Part shown: piece by piece, positions 38,781 to 49,894 of the stretch | Layout: each line of letters starts with the position of its first letter | How positions within the stretch are numbered: position 1 is the stretch's first letter | DNA from: Mesostigma viride | Taxonomy: Eukaryota; Streptophyta; Mesostigmatophyceae; Mesostigmatales; Mesostigmataceae | Length of the DNA: 64,000 nt | Reading direction: 5' to 3' | NCBI GenBank assembly: GCA_009746045.1 | Contig: RPFO01000026.1 | Span: 3,963,399 to 4,027,398, forward strand | The notes under the pieces: model-generated | Told to the model about the DNA's origin: nothing | Databases searched by the model: none | The model's input: only the letters and a program-made list of their open reading frames with translations | Translations under genes and position numbers: made by a program

Positions 38781-39505
38781 AACACGTGCTCCCGTTGGGG
38801 AGTCACGGAGCACTGAAGTGCTTTTAATCCCTGTGTGTGCACTATACTATGGAATGGATGGTATAAGCTATCTAGGTCCTAGTTACAGGGGTGTGGGCAC
38901 CGCGGCCCGAATCGCTATGAATGCCATACTTGGTCACACGCGGAGCCCCCACAGGCTTGGGGGTGGTCTCCTTCATCACTACTTGCCATCTATCCTCGCG
39001 CACCATCTGCCTCCATATTACAGACAAACCAGGAGGCTGCCCGGGGGTGAGCCCGTCACGTCTAGTGTAGCACATGTCCATGCCAAGTCTATCACGAAAA
39101 GTCCACGGGTGGCGGCCCTGCCGCGCGCGGCCGGGGGCACGCTGCAGGTGAGGACATATCGCCCAGGCTGGGCGGGCTTGGTGCCAGCTAGTCTATCTGA
39201 TGTATCTACCTGATCTGTGCGGGCCAGGTGCCCGGCTAGGCCCAGGCGCCTGGGCCTAATAATGTGGGAAACATAGGGCAAATCAGCGTACAAATCCTCA
39301 TTACTAAGGTGCAAACCAAAGGGGATGTTAAGGGCCTTGCGCAGCATCTTGGTGACGGCGCCGTCGAGTCGTTGCTCCAGCTCCTGCATCAGTGTCCAGG
39401 TCTCGGCGCCGTAGGTCAGGATCGTCAGAATGACGACCTTGAAGAGGTCACGCTTGACGATCCGGGGTAGGGCGGGGTCGCTCCACCAGCGGCGGTGGTC
39501 ATGGA
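38781..39505 (-). pseudogene. 5'-truncated LINE, RT C-terminal region
   Basis: The minus strand encodes IVKRDLFKVVILTILTYG then AETWTL, the late RT motif, followed by LDGAVTKMLRKALNIPFG, RRLGLAGHLARTDQ and a tail VVMKETTPKPVGAPRVTK. It aligns with the copy at 39899-41740 but is more decayed. It ends with the hairpin gtgctcccgttggggagtcac (38787-38807) and TTAA repeats. Confidence 0.8.
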
Positions 39506-39659
39506 GGTAATTGTGATGCTAATGAAAAATAGCTCCAGTGGCCCGCAATGGGCCTGAGTTTTGTTTCACAGAGCCTGCATATGTTGCCCATAGCTCGTGC
39601 AAGAAGCCAGATTTTTTTCATGAACCATTTGTGAATAAGCACATGACTTGTGACCTATA

Positions 39660-39890
39660 ATTAATTAATTAATTATTTAGGAACATAACTCCGTTGGGAG
39701 TATATATGTAGCACATAGCCCAGAGAAGGGGCATGTGGCCTATCATACATTCTAAGTGACTTCCTGCAAGGGTGGGAATGTAAAGGACCCTTGCTCTAGG
39801 TGCACCAGGGCACTTGCATCCCCATGATCTTCAAGCTATGCCCAGCGAAGGGGGAGCCTGTCCTGGGGGGGAACAAGAAAGCTTAGTGAC
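39660..39890 (-). repeat. Solitary retroposon 3' UTR (ORF1-family type)
   Basis: It matches the 3' UTR of the ORF1-like retroposon at 52771-53210: gggcatagc...gatcatg, tgcaggaagt, ggctatgtgctacat and the actcccaacggagt hairpin. The tail here is TTAA instead of AATTC. Confidence 0.75.
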
Positions 39891-39898
39891 GTGGCCAT

Positions 39899-41740
39899 GT
39901 ATTAATTAATTAATTAATTAGACTCGTGCTCCCGTTGGGGCCGGAGTCACGGAGCATTAACCCCGATGGATGGATGGATGGATGGATGGATGGATGGATG
40001 GGTGCAAACATTCCTACCGGTCTAATCTATCTATGTACATTGGCTACATACTACATCTATCTAACAGCATTCTAACTACAACATCTATCTAGGCAGCCGC
40101 TCGCTGCCCTAGGGGGAGCTATCTGGCGTGCCTCCCGCGGGATTGCACACGCGGGCGCTTCCCCACTGGGGGGGGCTCGTTGTCCTCTATGACCTGGGCC
40201 CACTTGGCCTTGTCCATCATCTTCTTCCAAATCACGGAGAGGCCTATACTAGGCCCCCCATGTCCTCTACTAGCTGTTCTTTGAAGGTGCGGGCCTTGCG
40301 GCGTCTAACATCACTGCATGGGCCCAGCCCACGTCAGGAGGTGCCGGCCAGGCTGGGCTGGTCGCAGACCTGCGGGGGGGCCACGTGAGGTGTCTACCTG
40401 GTTGGTGCGAGCTAGGTGCCCTACTAGCTGCAGGCGGCGTTGCTTAATGGTGCTGGTGATATAGGGCATGCCCTGGTACAGGTCCTCATTGCGGACATGA
40501 GCAGCATATCCTACTCTGAAAATGGAACGCAGCATGCTGGTGACCGCGCCGTCCAGCTTGCGGGCCAGGTCGGCGGTGAGGGTCCACGTCTCGGCGCCAT
40601 ACGTGAGAACAGGAAGGACGAGGACCTTGAACAGGTCCTGTTTCTCGATCTTGCCCAGGGGCTTGCGCCACAGGGCCCGGTACTGGCGTAAAGCGTGCCA
40701 GGCGAGGGAGATGCGATGGTCCACATCCACCTCGCAGCTGGGGAGCAGGCTGCCCGGCCCAGCAGCTTAACGCGGTCCCGATACAGGACTCGAGAGCCGT
40801 CTAGGAGATAGAGGGGCGGCGGTTGGTTGGTGAGCCCAACCGCCAGGGCCTCTGTCTTCTTGCTGACCTCAAGCCCCACTGCACGGGCCTCGAGAGCCAG
40901 GCAGTCAAGCCATGTCTGCACGTGCTCAGTGTCCTCGAAGAGGGTGGTGTCGTCTGCGTAAATGATGTCTGCCAGCCGAATCTCCGTGTCCGCACCGCCA
41001 TGCCAGAATTTGTTAGCAACCTGCACTCCTGGTTCCCTGCCCACAATGCGGGCAAATCGCTTGCGCGCCTGAATCATTACGTATTCGACAACAATAATGA
41101 ACAGGTAGGGCGACAGCACGCAGCCCTGCCACACACCCTTCTGTAAAGGGCATGGGGGCGTGGTCCCGTAAGAAGTGCGCACCGAAGTGGTGGACCCTTC
41201 ATACAGGTTGCGGATGACAGCAATCAGGGGGCGGGGGATCCGGAACAACTCGAGGATGTCCCAAAGCGCAGGCCAGAAAACCGAATCGAAGGCTTTGATG
41301 AAGTCCACCAGCACAAGGTGCAAAGGGGACTCACCAGGCTGAAGGCGTTGCAGTTCCTCCACCAGGCGGCGAGTAGCGAAGAGCGCCTGTACTGTGTTGC
41401 GACCTGAACGGAAGCCGTGCTGAGTCTCGCTGAGGTGACCGTCCAGGGCTGTGCGCAGACGGTTCAGGATGAGCCGCATAAGAAGCTTGAGGGGGGCACT
41501 TTGAATGCACACCCCTCTGTAGTTGCCGGGGTTGGCAGGCGACCCCTTGTTCTTGTACAGCATCGTGCGAAAACTGTGTTGCCAGGCCGCTGGAGGTGGT
41601 TGCGACGACAGCAGAACGGGCGGTTGCAGATGTCCCGGAAGAGCAGCATAACTCCTGTGTCCTCGAATTCGGCTGCAAGTTTTACAACTGCGGCCGGAAT
41701 CTCGTCAGAGCCGGTGGCTGCGTCATAACGGCCATGTATG
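39899..41740 (-). pseudogene. Non-LTR retrotransposon (LINE) RT, truncated and frameshifted
   Basis: The minus strand encodes the RT fingers and palm: TGSDEIPAAVVKLAAEF (about 41700), then after a frameshift MLYKNKGSPANPGNYRGV (41563), LVDFIKAFDSVFW (motif A), QGCVLSPYLF (motif B) and YADDTTLFED (motif C). After another frameshift near 40730 come LTYGAETWTLTADL, LRSIFRVGY and RRLQLVGHLARTNQ, and finally KKMMDKAKWAQVIED near 40200. No endonuclease domain is present, so the copy is 5' truncated. The 3' UTR carries a GATG tract (39964-40001), a hairpin and a TTAA tail. Function is lost. The clade is uncertain, with RTE-like or Jockey-like features. Confidence 0.88.
39964..40001. repeat. GATG microsatellite
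   Basis: Nine or so ggat repeats in the 3' UTR of the LINE. Confidence 0.95.
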
Positions 41741-41839
41741 CCTACGTGATGGGCCCACACCCGCCCTTACAACAGCCGTAGCAATTTTGAGTCATGCTTT
41801 GCCCATGCAGGGAGTTACTCCCTGCTGAGAGGCCATGTG

Positions 41840-42119
41840 TACCCTAGCTATAGCCTAGCCACATACCTTCCACCCCATATGTCATGCAGGCCTAGTTCTA
41901 GGCCCTCTCCTCAAGCCCCCCCTGGGTGCCTGTGCTTGTTTAGGAGGCATGAACCATCATGGAGGTGCAGGTGCACCTAGTGCACCCAGAGCAGGTGATA
42001 GTCGTACATCCTACACCTGCAGGTTGTCGCCCTGATTGTATTACAAACCCATAGATGCCCCTTTCTCAGGGCTATGTGTTACATATGCTCCCCACGGAGC
42101 TATGATTTTAATTAATTAA
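41840..42119 (+). repeat. Retroposon 3' end, plus strand
   Basis: The segment from gaggcatgaaccatcatgg to gctccccacggagctatgat and TTAATTAA is the reverse complement of 49670-49860, with about 10% differences. It shares the gggctatgtgttacat box and CTCC...GGAG hairpin with the other 3' ends. Confidence 0.75.
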
Positions 42120-43463
42120 CCCTTAGTCGGGAGGACCATTTTTGGCACTTTCAGACCCCTGAAAATGAGAAAAATCATAACTCACAGGCCACAACTCCAA
42201 CTGCCCCCAACCAAGATGCTAGGAGTATCTACACTTCGAGGGCTTTCAGAATATGCAATAATACCACGGGTTTATCGAAGCATTTGGATGATAGCGCCAG
42301 TCAAACTTGGCCAAAAGACGATCTTTTTTTCCCAAGGAAAAGTGAACCCCCACCTAACTTCCCAGGGAGGGTATGGAACCTCAACAACAACATTGGACAA
42401 CTTAGTTGGATAGTCCAATGGTGCTTTCCTTGGGTCAGACCACCCGGATAACCCATTAGACCTATATAAGGTGCTCATATATGTGTGTGGGTTACGCGCG
42501 CGTAAACAGCCATCTAAGACATGCAATACAAGAATGCATTATAGCAAGCTATAAAAGATTGCCAAAGGTGCTGGAATACAAACATGTTGCCTACCTGCAT
42601 TAACGAAATGATATGCTCCAAAGAAATGCCATAAACTGGTCACTTTCAGGGCTAATACCCCTCTTTACAGCAGGCATGGAGGCTTGCTGAAAGGTGCACT
42701 AAAAAGCTCGTCAAGTATAATGCATGGGAGATGTATTCCGCTGCAAAGGACACGCAAACACGTTGCCATACCTGGCTCGTTCACGTCCTGCCCGGATTCC
42801 ACTGGCTGGGACCCTCATATCTCACACATACCATTGCTTTACAGGCATAGGTCGCCATAGCCGCATCATGCATGCATCCTTTATGATTACAAGGTTGATG
42901 CTCCGTTCAAATATTACCTATAAACGCGTCTGCATTCCCAGCAAACGCATCAGCGGACATCCGGTACCAAATCTGGATGCTTGGGCTGGCGCAGACTGCC
43001 CGGCCACGAGGATAAAATGGAAATATGATAAGCGATTACTCATCTGGCACTGACGACCCAGAAGGCGGTATTTTCCTACCTGAATTTTCCCAATCCTACA
43101 AGTTTGGCCATGCCTGACCTACGAAAATCACGCAAAGTCATTCTGAGCAAAATTCTGAACCGTTTCTAGCCTCGACACGCAAAATTTCCATGAGAACGGC
43201 ATGCTGGCAGCCATATCTACTTACGCGCGCGCGCGAGTGAAAATTTCCCGCCAAAGTCACGTGATACCTGCTCAATGCACGTTGTAATTACCAGGCTATG
43301 GCGAATATTACCCCCAAACCTATGCATCACCCTCGTCCCTAAGTGTCCCCGGACCCACCGGACAACTGTCCTCCGTCACAAGTGGCGCGGCGCTCACGGC
43401 GCGGCGCGAAATTTGACCGTTTGTCAAACCACCCGACAGGTCGGGTGGTTTCCCGACTAAGGG
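42120..43463. mobile_element. Probable TTAA-type DNA transposon with one altered flank
   Basis: The ends are CCCTTAGTCGGG (42120-42131) and its reverse complement (43452-43463). TTAA (42116-42119) lies on the left, but gggg follows the right end, so a target duplication is missing there. Next to the right end is a 26-nt palindrome (aaaccacccgac arms). The interior holds no recognised coding domain. Confidence 0.5.
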
Positions 43464-43997
43464 GGGGAAAGATCAGGACTAATGGGGGGGAAGATCAGCA
43501 TAGCTATGCAAAAAAGCTAGGGCATGGCGTCTCAGCAGAGAGTTACTCCCTGCATGGGCACAACATAACTAAATAAAGCTAGCTAGGCATAGTCTGGAGG
43601 GTGGCTCATCATAGGCACACATGTACATGATTAAATAAAGCGCGTGGCTTAGCTGGGGTATAGTGCCTCTAGGAGGCGTACATGTACATGGCCACGGACC
43701 ACGGTCTATCTAGTCTACACTACTACTGCTGTATTCCCCGGCTAAGCTGGGGCGCCGTCTGGAGTCGTTGGGGTCGCGGGGGTCGCCTGCCAGGGCTTGT
43801 GGCCGACGTAGATGGCCGCCCCCTTCCAGTACACCGGCTGCCCCGCCTTGGTCTGCCGGAGCTGGAGGTAGGTTGGCCATAGCTCCCGTCGCCGTTGTTG
43901 CTGCGCCACCAGGGTCACTGAGTCGTCATCAAGGGTGAAGAGAGTCTTCTCGAGCCGCTTGCGGCGTCTGAGAAAAGAAATCTTGTCCGCCGGGGTC
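43464..43997 (-). pseudogene. LINE ORF1-like gene, 3' half of copy 1
   Basis: After the TTAA insertion the minus strand continues KTPADKISFLRRRKRLEKT, then FTLDDDSVTLVAQQQRRR, ELWPTYLQLRQ and VYWKGAAIYVGHKPWQ to a stop at 43742. This C-terminal pattern is typical of LINE ORF1 proteins of algae and plants, which bind nucleic acid. The 5' half is at 46916-48075. Its 3' UTR runs down to 43464 (gatcttcccccccattag). Confidence 0.75.
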
Positions 43998-44001
43998 TTA
44001 A

Positions 44002-46911
44002 CCCTTAATTTGTACTGAGTCCGTTTTCGTGGCGCCAGTTGAACTCGCGCCACTCGAACGGACTGAGTTTGTGGCAGAACCAGGCGCCGCGCCAAAAATA
44101 ATTCAACGGTCAAACCTGGGGGGATCGAAAGATCTAGATGTAAGCTTTGCCTGGCACTATTCAGACCGTACTTTGGACAACTGGCCAGGGAGATATACTC
44201 AATCAAAGCTGGGGGGGTACCATGGTCAAACGGGACCGACGTGAATGAAAATAATTGACGTCCGCGGCTATGGCGGTGCAGGCAAATGACTGGTACGAGA
44301 GCATGGCTTGGAATTTTGAACTCAAATCAGGGGGGGTGTCCAAAAACAAGAAAATTTACACGACGCTGGATTCGAGTAGATCTCGCGAAAACAAGCATGT
44401 TTGCCACTGGTCACAACCCCAGGGGGTCTCTAGGTTAGAAGTTACAGAGCCTCAAAAACCGTTAACTTAAATGGTAGGTAGGTAGGGTGCCGGGCCGATA
44501 TGGGTTTTTTACAACAAAACACTTGGATTTCTGCTGCTCCCTGTATGGTCGGAATTTTGAAACGGTTTGACGGACAAACTGATAGCACTTGGCGAGCTGA
44601 ACCCAAATCTGCAGTCAAAATTTTGGCAGGTACCATAGAGGGGGGGGGTTTGCCCGCAAGATGGTGCTGCCCCTAGGCACGGAAGTATGCTGCCGTCTGC
44701 CACCACTACAAGGCTTCAGCTATCCAGCGCCGTGCCGTGCCAGTATCGCGTCGCGCCGGCCAATGACCCATTTTAGAAAACCGGAATTTTCCCATACACC
44801 AATATGCTCAAACGGTAGAGCTCGCGGAGCTGATCATTTTGCTCCCTAGGTCGACCCCTATAACCCTTGGGACCTCAGGGTTTTGCTAGGTATAGCGCCT
44901 AAGTGCTAGGTAGGTAGGGTCCAAGGGCCAAGTTTTGGAAAATTTCAGCGTATGTGTCTGATATTTTTGTTTCGGACACCCCCCCTGCTCAAATCTTGTA
45001 GTAATTATCCTTGAGTGTTATAAAGGTTATATCTCTGGCCGTGAAGCGTCTGGATGTGCGCAAGTATGTCTCTAGGTTCTAATCGGTGCGGCAGATCCTG
45101 TCAGCGGTCAGGCGGTGACAGTGCGTATGCTACCTGTTGTTCGGCAGCAAACGTCCATATATTTGCGCGTGGATAGACTTGCTACGTTATTCTTGACATG
45201 TTTTATTAGCGATGACGGCCAGGAAAGGTTCGAGGCTGATGTCCGTGAGGTGGGAGTGATGGCTCCCGCACAGCAGGTAATCTGCGGTTTCGACCTGGTA
45301 CGTATTAACGTGTTAGCGTTTATACATTACAGTACCAAGTCGTCAGTATCGTTTATAAACTAGTTGTAGACATGTAATCGATGGTTTTTGCTTGTGGTTT
45401 TGTTGCTTTAGTGCTTGTACGCGTTCGCTTGTGATGGTTGGGGAATACCACTATGTCACGCAGATTTTGGACCAGATTTGATTGCTATTAGCTGAGGCTT
45501 CAACGAAACCAGTGAAGTAGCGTTTGGTATTGTCTCTAAACATGGTGGGCTTGATAACGGGATGCTTTTCCCTGCACAGACATAGCGAGACAAGTGGTTT
45601 TCTGGCCAGCTCTAGGCATTGCTTCTTGGTTTGCTGGCCCAAGTTATCCTTCTGCTTGTGCGTCCATAATGCATGCAAGAAACATGAATGGCCAGGGCCT
45701 GCTTGCATGGAAGCATAACCAGGTTAGTTCTTTTGTTTTTTCTATCATTGCCAATCATTGGAATTGCTTTACAGTGTGTTGGATGCATTGATAATGTAGC
45801 TCCTTGTGAACCCGTTATACGCTTGGTTTGGGGCCTTGGCACAAGCTTTATACTTGTTGTATAGCATGATGTTGTGACTTTAAAGCTGGAAATGTGTTTG
45901 GGAATCCATGTGTGGCCATCTATGATGTTTTGTGCCACGTTGGAATTGAATGCCTATACGGTAGTGCTAGCAAGACACCCCAAAATAACTGCACCCGTTA
46001 TAACGGTCTGAGCTATTTTGGGCTGTATGCTAGCTAGCCTGTGCAGTTCTATGGCATGTCATGTTGTGAATGCATCTATGGCATGCCTGTGATTATCTTA
46101 AACTCCCCTCAAAGGGCCAGGGTCGGCAGATTTTGAGAAATGGTCCATATTGCATTATATATCTCTTGAACCCCATATGCACCGTACCCCCTTGGGGGGG
46201 GTGCTATTTATAGCAGCTGTGGGGCATAGATATGTGATCATCTGCTTATTGACGTTTCGGTGGCGCGGCCCTTGGCTCTTAGCCACGTGGCTGGGGCCTC
46301 CCTCACGGCAGGTTACACGGCGGACCGGGCGGAGCGGGCCAAGCTCCTGGCCTACGGCGACGTCGGGCACCATCGTGTGGTGCCCTTTGTCCTGGAGGAG
46401 TTTGGGGCCATGGGGCCCCTGACCTCCGCCTTCTTCAAGGAGTGTTGCCGGCTCCGGGAGGATCGGCTGGACCTGGAGGGCCAGCGGGCCCCATGGTCGG
46501 CGCGGACCTGGACGTCATATTGGCGTCATCGCTTGTCGGTGGCGCTGACTCGGGCCATGGCTGACATCATGCTCCGCCGTACGCGGGCTGATTTTGCGGT
46601 GCAGCAGGGCTATTAGGTTCCTCCCGTTAGGCGTTTCCATTGGTCTTATCGTAGTATAGAGCTTTGACATGGCTCTGTATATAGGTTTATAGCTGGGCGT
46701 TTGCTTTGGTTTGAGTGATTTCACTCTGCTGTAAGTAATTATATTTTTAATAGATATGTGACCAATGACATGACCCCAAAGTTATTTGATATAAAAGCAT
46801 CCTTGGTTCCAAGGGTGGGCCAGAAAATGTTATTTGGCTAGATACTCTCATACTTACTAAGATGCCCATACTCAGTCCGTTCTGGCGGTTCCAGTTGACA
46901 CAATTGAAGGG
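44002..46911. mobile_element. TTAA-flanked DNA transposon 1, inserted in LINE ORF1 copy 1
   Basis: TTAA at 43998-44001 and 46912-46915 flank 2910 bp with imperfect TIRs (CCCTTAATTTGT and CCCTTCAATTGT). TTAA duplication and CCYT ends are piggyBac hallmarks. A 21-bp near-palindrome with core AGTTGAACTC begins 29 bp from the left end (44031-44051). No transposase was found. Exon-like segments include DDGQERFEADVREVG before a GT at about 45290, and an RT C-terminal fragment at 46260-46616. Removing the element restores the ORF1 frame at LLTF|K. Confidence 0.82.
46260..46616 (+). pseudogene. RT-associated C-terminal fragment carried by TTAA element 1
   Basis: An open frame of 118 codons ending at a TAG reads RAERAKLLAYGDVGHH, VVPFVLEEFGAMGPLTSAFF and a W-rich basic end. 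The pattern 'YGD...FVPFVxExFGxxG..A..FF' is, to my knowledge, the terminal part of LINE polyproteins in green algae. The 5' boundary is uncertain. It may be cargo captured by the surrounding element. GC content is higher than in its flanks. Confidence 0.45.
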
Positions 46912-46915
46912 TTAA

Positions 46916-48075
46916 AGGTGAGAAGGAGCGGGGGCGGCCCTGCCTTACCCCGCGCGCGGGGAAGGCGGTGGGCGGCCAGCTCGATCGATCTCACCGTTAA
47001 GGCCCATGCGACCAAGGATTTCTCTCTCAAACGCACGCATAAGCTTCTCGGAATTCTCACCTTCCTCCATGGTGAAGTTCTTGACAATGACGTTGAGGCT
47101 GCGCTTGGCGAGCTCGGCCTCCTCGCGGAGGTCAAGCGTCTGCCGTTGGAGCTGGGCTGCGCGACGGCGGAGGTGGTGGAGGTGGTATGTTGCTTAAGCA
47201 TGTCCGCCCAGGTGGCGATGGGAGGAGCATCGCCGGCCAGGCCAGCCGGGGCTGGCTTGGCGGCAATGTCCTTCATCGCCTGGGCGGTGAGGCCTGCGGT
47301 GTTCTGCAGAACCTCGATAGCGATGGCGTTGTCCTTAAGACGCTGGGCGATGTCGCGGAGCTGGGCGGTGATGGCGTCGGAGGTGGGGGGCCAGGTGGCG
47401 GTGGAGGAGGCGAGGAGGGTGGAAGTGGCGGTGGAGATGGTGGGGAGCTCAGCACTTGAAGTGGCGGTCAGCCAGCGTGCCGCCCATTGCCGCCACATCT
47501 GCAGCTAGGGGCGTCACGTGCTGTGAGATGGTTGCTTGGCTCCACGTGGAGGAGGAAGGTGGATTCGGTCAAGGGGGAGGGGGTCCAGAGGTCCGTGACA
47601 GAGCGCTGAAGGATGGAAAAGAGGGCGGCGAGCTGAAGACGGGGGCGAGACCAGCTGGCCAGGTTCTCAGCATGTTGTCGGATAGTGAACCGGCCGTCAG
47701 GTCCAGTGCGGAGGCGGCAATGGTGTCGAAGGCGCTGGCACAGGTCGAAAATGGAGGCGTATGACCCATAGAACACGAGCTCCAGGATCTTGATGGGTGG
47801 CATGTCGAAAAAGCTGGGTCTGGCATTGTCGAAGGTGGAAAGTAACCCGTCAACGTCAAAGTTGCGCTCAGACCAGCTCGGTTTGGTTGGGCGGCTGCGT
47901 TTTGGCTCTGGCGAGGCTGAGGGCGAGGCAGGAAGCCCGGGAGGGTGCTGGACGACCACCAGTGCGCTACTTGTGTCATCACTGCCCGCCGGACCTGAGG
48001 GCGAATCTGCAGCCGGAGCTGCAGACGTATTTTCATTGCCGAGCGCAGCCGCCAGGCTTCGTTGCGTCGATTAAG
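46916..48075 (-). pseudogene. LINE ORF1-like gene, 5' half of copy 1
   Basis: Frames on the minus strand give PPGLPASPSASPEPKRSRP, ILELVFYGSYASIFDLCQRL, TAQAMKDIAAKPAPAG and WADMLKQHTTSTTSA. After a frameshift come LDLREEAELAKRSLNVIVKN (RRM-like strand) and LPRARGKAGPPPLLLTF. At least two frameshifts make it a pseudogene. No ATG lies in frame upstream of SLAAALGNEN; copy 2 is the same, which hints at a missing upstream exon or a conserved truncation point. Confidence 0.75.
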
Positions 48076-48169
48076 CGTTTGCTCATCGTATATTGCGTAA
48101 TAGCTGCGGAAAACTATATCAGCATGTGCGTCGTAGAAAGATGCGTCGATTGTGATATTCACGGCTAAA

Positions 48170-48959
48170 TTCGGTGCTCAAACGTGAAAGTTATGAGCTC
48201 CGCCGTCAGCCATGGCTACCTCGTGGCTCGTGGCTCGTGGCCTAGGGTCAACTTGTGACCTAGGGTCAAGAAATCGCGGTCATGGTCAGACCCCCCTGTA
48301 TTCAAACCAATGTATCTCTCTAATGATCTTAGCATTTTGTAGGTCTGAGTAGCTCAAAACCTCCTTTGATTTATGGGCTTTCAGGAAAGTATATATACAT
48401 GACCATGAAAAAAAAAATTCCTTAGGTGCTATACGCGTTCTAAAAAAAGCTTACAACGCGATATATCGCGTTCTAATAATTAAAAAAACACGGGTTAAAC
48501 AAGCCTCATTGCTGGATCAGCGTCTGCTCTTGCCCAGTCTACACAAATCCAGAAAAACTCCTTGTTGAGATGAGTAGCTGCCTTTTTTATTGATCAAGTA
48601 TGGCCGGGCAAGTCAATCGGGACAGCCAAGCATTGGCGTCATAAGGTTAGCGCTCATGTGCAATACACATGACGTATTAGCGTCCCCGGTGTGCTTGCAT
48701 TCTCTATGGCATGTCGGTGGGCCACAGTTGTCCTGACCGCTGTAGAGGCGGGTGTATCCGTGATTGTTTGTGTGCATGTCTCTTGAGGGTCCTTCGTGTA
48801 AGTAAGTAAGTACTTGTATACTTGCTGCGTGTCATGTGCAAAGGCATGCCACGGAGTAAGTACTATGCTAATCTCATTATAGAAAAAAAATTACAAAAAA
48901 GTTTTTAAAACAAATATCGTGTGTGCACATCATCCCCCAACCGTTAGTTAAGCACTAGA
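48170..48959. other. AT-rich spacer, nothing recognised
   Basis: No ORF over 60 codons with a motif, and no repeat besides short gtaagtaagtaa runs. Confidence 0.6.
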
Positions 48960-49313
48960 TGGGGATGTAATCCTCATCCGAGCTGTCCTCTACTGTAATG
49001 GCAGACGAGGCGGTAGTGTAGCAGCTATCGGCTCAGGACCAATAACCTCCACCTGCGGACTTCTACCCTGGCTAGCAACGGGCCGCGGGGCCCGTGGGAA
49101 GAAAATAGGAGCATACCCCTCGGGAAGGCGCTTATCGCAGATGGCAGCCCATTTCTCCTTGTCAATCATACGAGCGCGGAGTACGGATAGTCTCAGAAGC
49201 CCTGCATCTTCAAGCAGTTGTGTCACATAGGTCTGCGGGTCGTGCCACGTTCGTGTAAGTAAGTACTTGCGTGTCATGCGCATGGATGCGGGCATGCCAT
49301 GGAGTACTATCAA
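48960..49313 (-). pseudogene. C-terminal LINE-like fragment
   Basis: The minus strand encodes RTWHDPQTYVTQLLEDAGLL, RARMIDKEKWAAICDKRLP and a Pro/Arg-rich end. The pattern (a W...D...DxGL helix, then a DKxKW segment before a basic tail) parallels the C-terminus of the other LINE copies (DKAKWAQVIED). It is probably another truncated family member. Confidence 0.45.
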
Positions 49314-49409
49314 GGAGACAACCGGCGCATGTCATGGAGTACTATGGTTCTCATTAGAAAATAATTACACGAAAGTTACATTTACATCATCTGCATCATT
49401 AAAATTAAA

Positions 49410-49565
49410 AATTAAATTATAACATGACTCCGTCGGGAGATCATGTAGCACGTATTCCCTTGCTTGCATGATGGATGGGGATGGGCGAAGCCGTAAAACC
49501 TAACTAAGCTATCTCTAATGAGCTAATCTATAAAATCCTAGCTACTCTACTCAGCAAAGCGCCCC
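49410..49565 (-). repeat. Retroposon 3' UTR (RT-LINE type)
   Basis: It matches the 3' UTR after the RT-LINE copies (tgagtagagtag, gcttcgcccatcc, gaatacgtgctacatgatctc) and ends at the CTCCCGACGGAG hairpin and a TTTAATTTTT tail. Confidence 0.7.
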
Positions 49566-49585
49566 GTTTCCTCAGGACTTGGGGG

Positions 49586-49668
49586 GATTAATTAATTAAT
49601 AGACACGTGACTGCGTCACGTGAGCATAAGTCCTCAGTGGGAGGGGAACATGGGATGGAATGGATTAA
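49586..49668 (-). repeat. Retroposon 3' tail, second copy
   Basis: Almost identical to 38680-38775, with the same cacgtgactgcgtcacgtg hairpin and TTAA repeats. Confidence 0.65.
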
Positions 49669-49669
49669 T

Positions 49670-49860
49670 GCATTAAAATCATAGCTCCATGGGGAGCACA
49701 TGTAACACATAGCCCTGAGAAAGGGGCATCTATAGGTTTGTAATACAATCAGCTGGCGACAACCTGCAGGTGTAGGATGTACAACTATCACCGGCTCTGG
49801 GTGCACAAGGTGCACCTGCACCGCCATGATGGTTCATGCCTCAGTAAACAAGCACAAGCA
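49670..49860 (-). repeat. Retroposon 3' end
   Basis: The reverse-complement relative of 41960-42119, with the gctccccatggagc hairpin and a short ATTTTAATG tail. Confidence 0.75.
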
Positions 49861-49894
49861 CACAAGTACTCCTACACACACAGATCTCGAATGA

